A stretch of DNA of 5,833 bases, taken from positions 1 to 5,833 of the forward strand of contig JADGHD010000338.1 in the NCBI GenBank assembly GCA_019689615.1, given 5' to 3'. This stretch comes from Frankia sp. GTDB taxonomy: Bacteria > Actinomycetota > Actinomycetes > Frankiales > Frankiaceae. Under the pieces are notes generated by a model that did not search any database, was not told the DNA's origin, and saw only the letters and a list, made by a program, of their open reading frames with translations. The position numbers were made by a program, and so were the translations under genes. This document shows positions 5,531-5,833 of the stretch, piece after piece (position 1 is the stretch's first letter; the number at the start of each line of letters is the position of its first letter).

Positions 5531-5833
5531 TCTGCACAGCCGGAGATGCCTACCTCGTTGGCCGCGGCGCGAGCAGCGCATATGCGCTCACACGGCGCGG
5601 CGCCACCCGACCTGGAACAGCTTCGCGCCGTCATCGACTCGATGGTGCCGTTCTGCAACCTCGTCGGCGTGCGGGTCGTCGAACTGCGCCCGGACGGCGG
5701 GGTGGCGGAGCTTCCGGACCGTCCCGATCTGCTCAACCACATGGGCACCGTGCATGCGGGCGCGCTCTTCCTCGCCGCCGAGGTGTCCGGCGCCGCGGCC
5801 TTCTCGGGCGCCATGGCGCCGCGGATCCTCAGC
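5528..5833 (+). CDS. Hotdog-fold PaaI/DUF4442-like thioesterase (3' end cut by window)
   Basis: The first 102 residues are visible, without a stop. The core pattern LLNHMGTVHAGALFLAAEVSG at about 68-88 matches the central helix of small hotdog proteins of the PaaI/DUF4442 (YiiD C-terminal-like) group. Asn70, Gly73, His76 and Glu85 are the positions usually conserved there. These proteins are cytoplasmic, form dimers or tetramers and typically hydrolyse acyl-CoA or acyl-carrier thioesters; many are uncharacterised. The N-terminal 25 residues are Ala-rich and look unconserved; another in-frame Met at residue 19 lacks a good ribosome site. It diverges from the oxidoreductase, so it may belong to the lipid locus as a chain-release or editing enzyme, or be an unrelated neighbour. 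About 40-60 residues are probably missing. Confidence 0.85.
   Translation, partial: MSAQPEMPTSLAAARAAHMRSHGAAPPDLEQLRAVIDSMVPFCNLVGVRVVELRPDGGVAELPDRPDLLNHMGTVHAGALFLAAEVSGAAAFSGAMAPRILS

Noticed and set aside
5446..5814. Minus-strand open frame of 122 codons over the hotdog gene
   Set aside because: It is antisense to a clear hotdog-fold coding sequence.

Overview
The window is very GC-rich, with G/C at most third codon positions, frequent GTG/ATG starts and GA-rich ribosome-binding sites. This points to an actinomycete, although the genus cannot be read from the sequence. It looks like the edge of a specialised ('secondary') lipid or polyketide locus.

Three genes run on the minus strand in the order FAD-dependent oxidoreductase (5120 to 3918), SGNH/GDSL hydrolase (3848 to 3189) and the start of a large type I synthase (2978 to 1, cut by the window edge). 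A fourth gene on the plus strand (5528 onward, also cut) encodes a hotdog-fold PaaI/DUF4442-like protein and diverges from the oxidoreductase. Two intergenic spaces matter: 407 bp between the divergent genes and 210 bp in front of the synthase. The 69-bp gap between oxidoreductase and hydrolase fits one transcript.

The visible part of the synthase is KS-AT. Its sequence is of the polyunsaturated fatty acid synthase PfaA / heterocyst glycolipid HglE type, not an ordinary modular polyketide synthase or an enediyne synthase. Signatures include THWxPxxYYD, RGGFLP, NPMEFG, WEENSFPG, GNVIAGRIANR, SIYAPRxEGQ, GSVKSQIGHTK and an AT with GHSFGELTALWAAG. The family builds long acyl chains iteratively from malonyl units. 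My inference is that the synthase makes a long, perhaps partly unsaturated or hydroxylated, acyl chain. The FAD enzyme could oxidise or reduce that chain, and the SGNH hydrolase or the hotdog protein could cleave a thioester or ester. The product cannot be predicted from this window.

The intergenic spaces hold structured repeats. Four tandem 13-bp units lie upstream of the synthase, behind a candidate promoter. Two near-identical 15-bp direct repeats at a 20-bp period, containing TCGAGC, lie upstream of the oxidoreductase. A 9-bp inverted repeat pairs the hotdog start codon into a stem with its ribosome-binding site in the loop. These suggest dedicated regulation but are unproven. I see no tRNA, rRNA, insertion sequence or CRISPR array.
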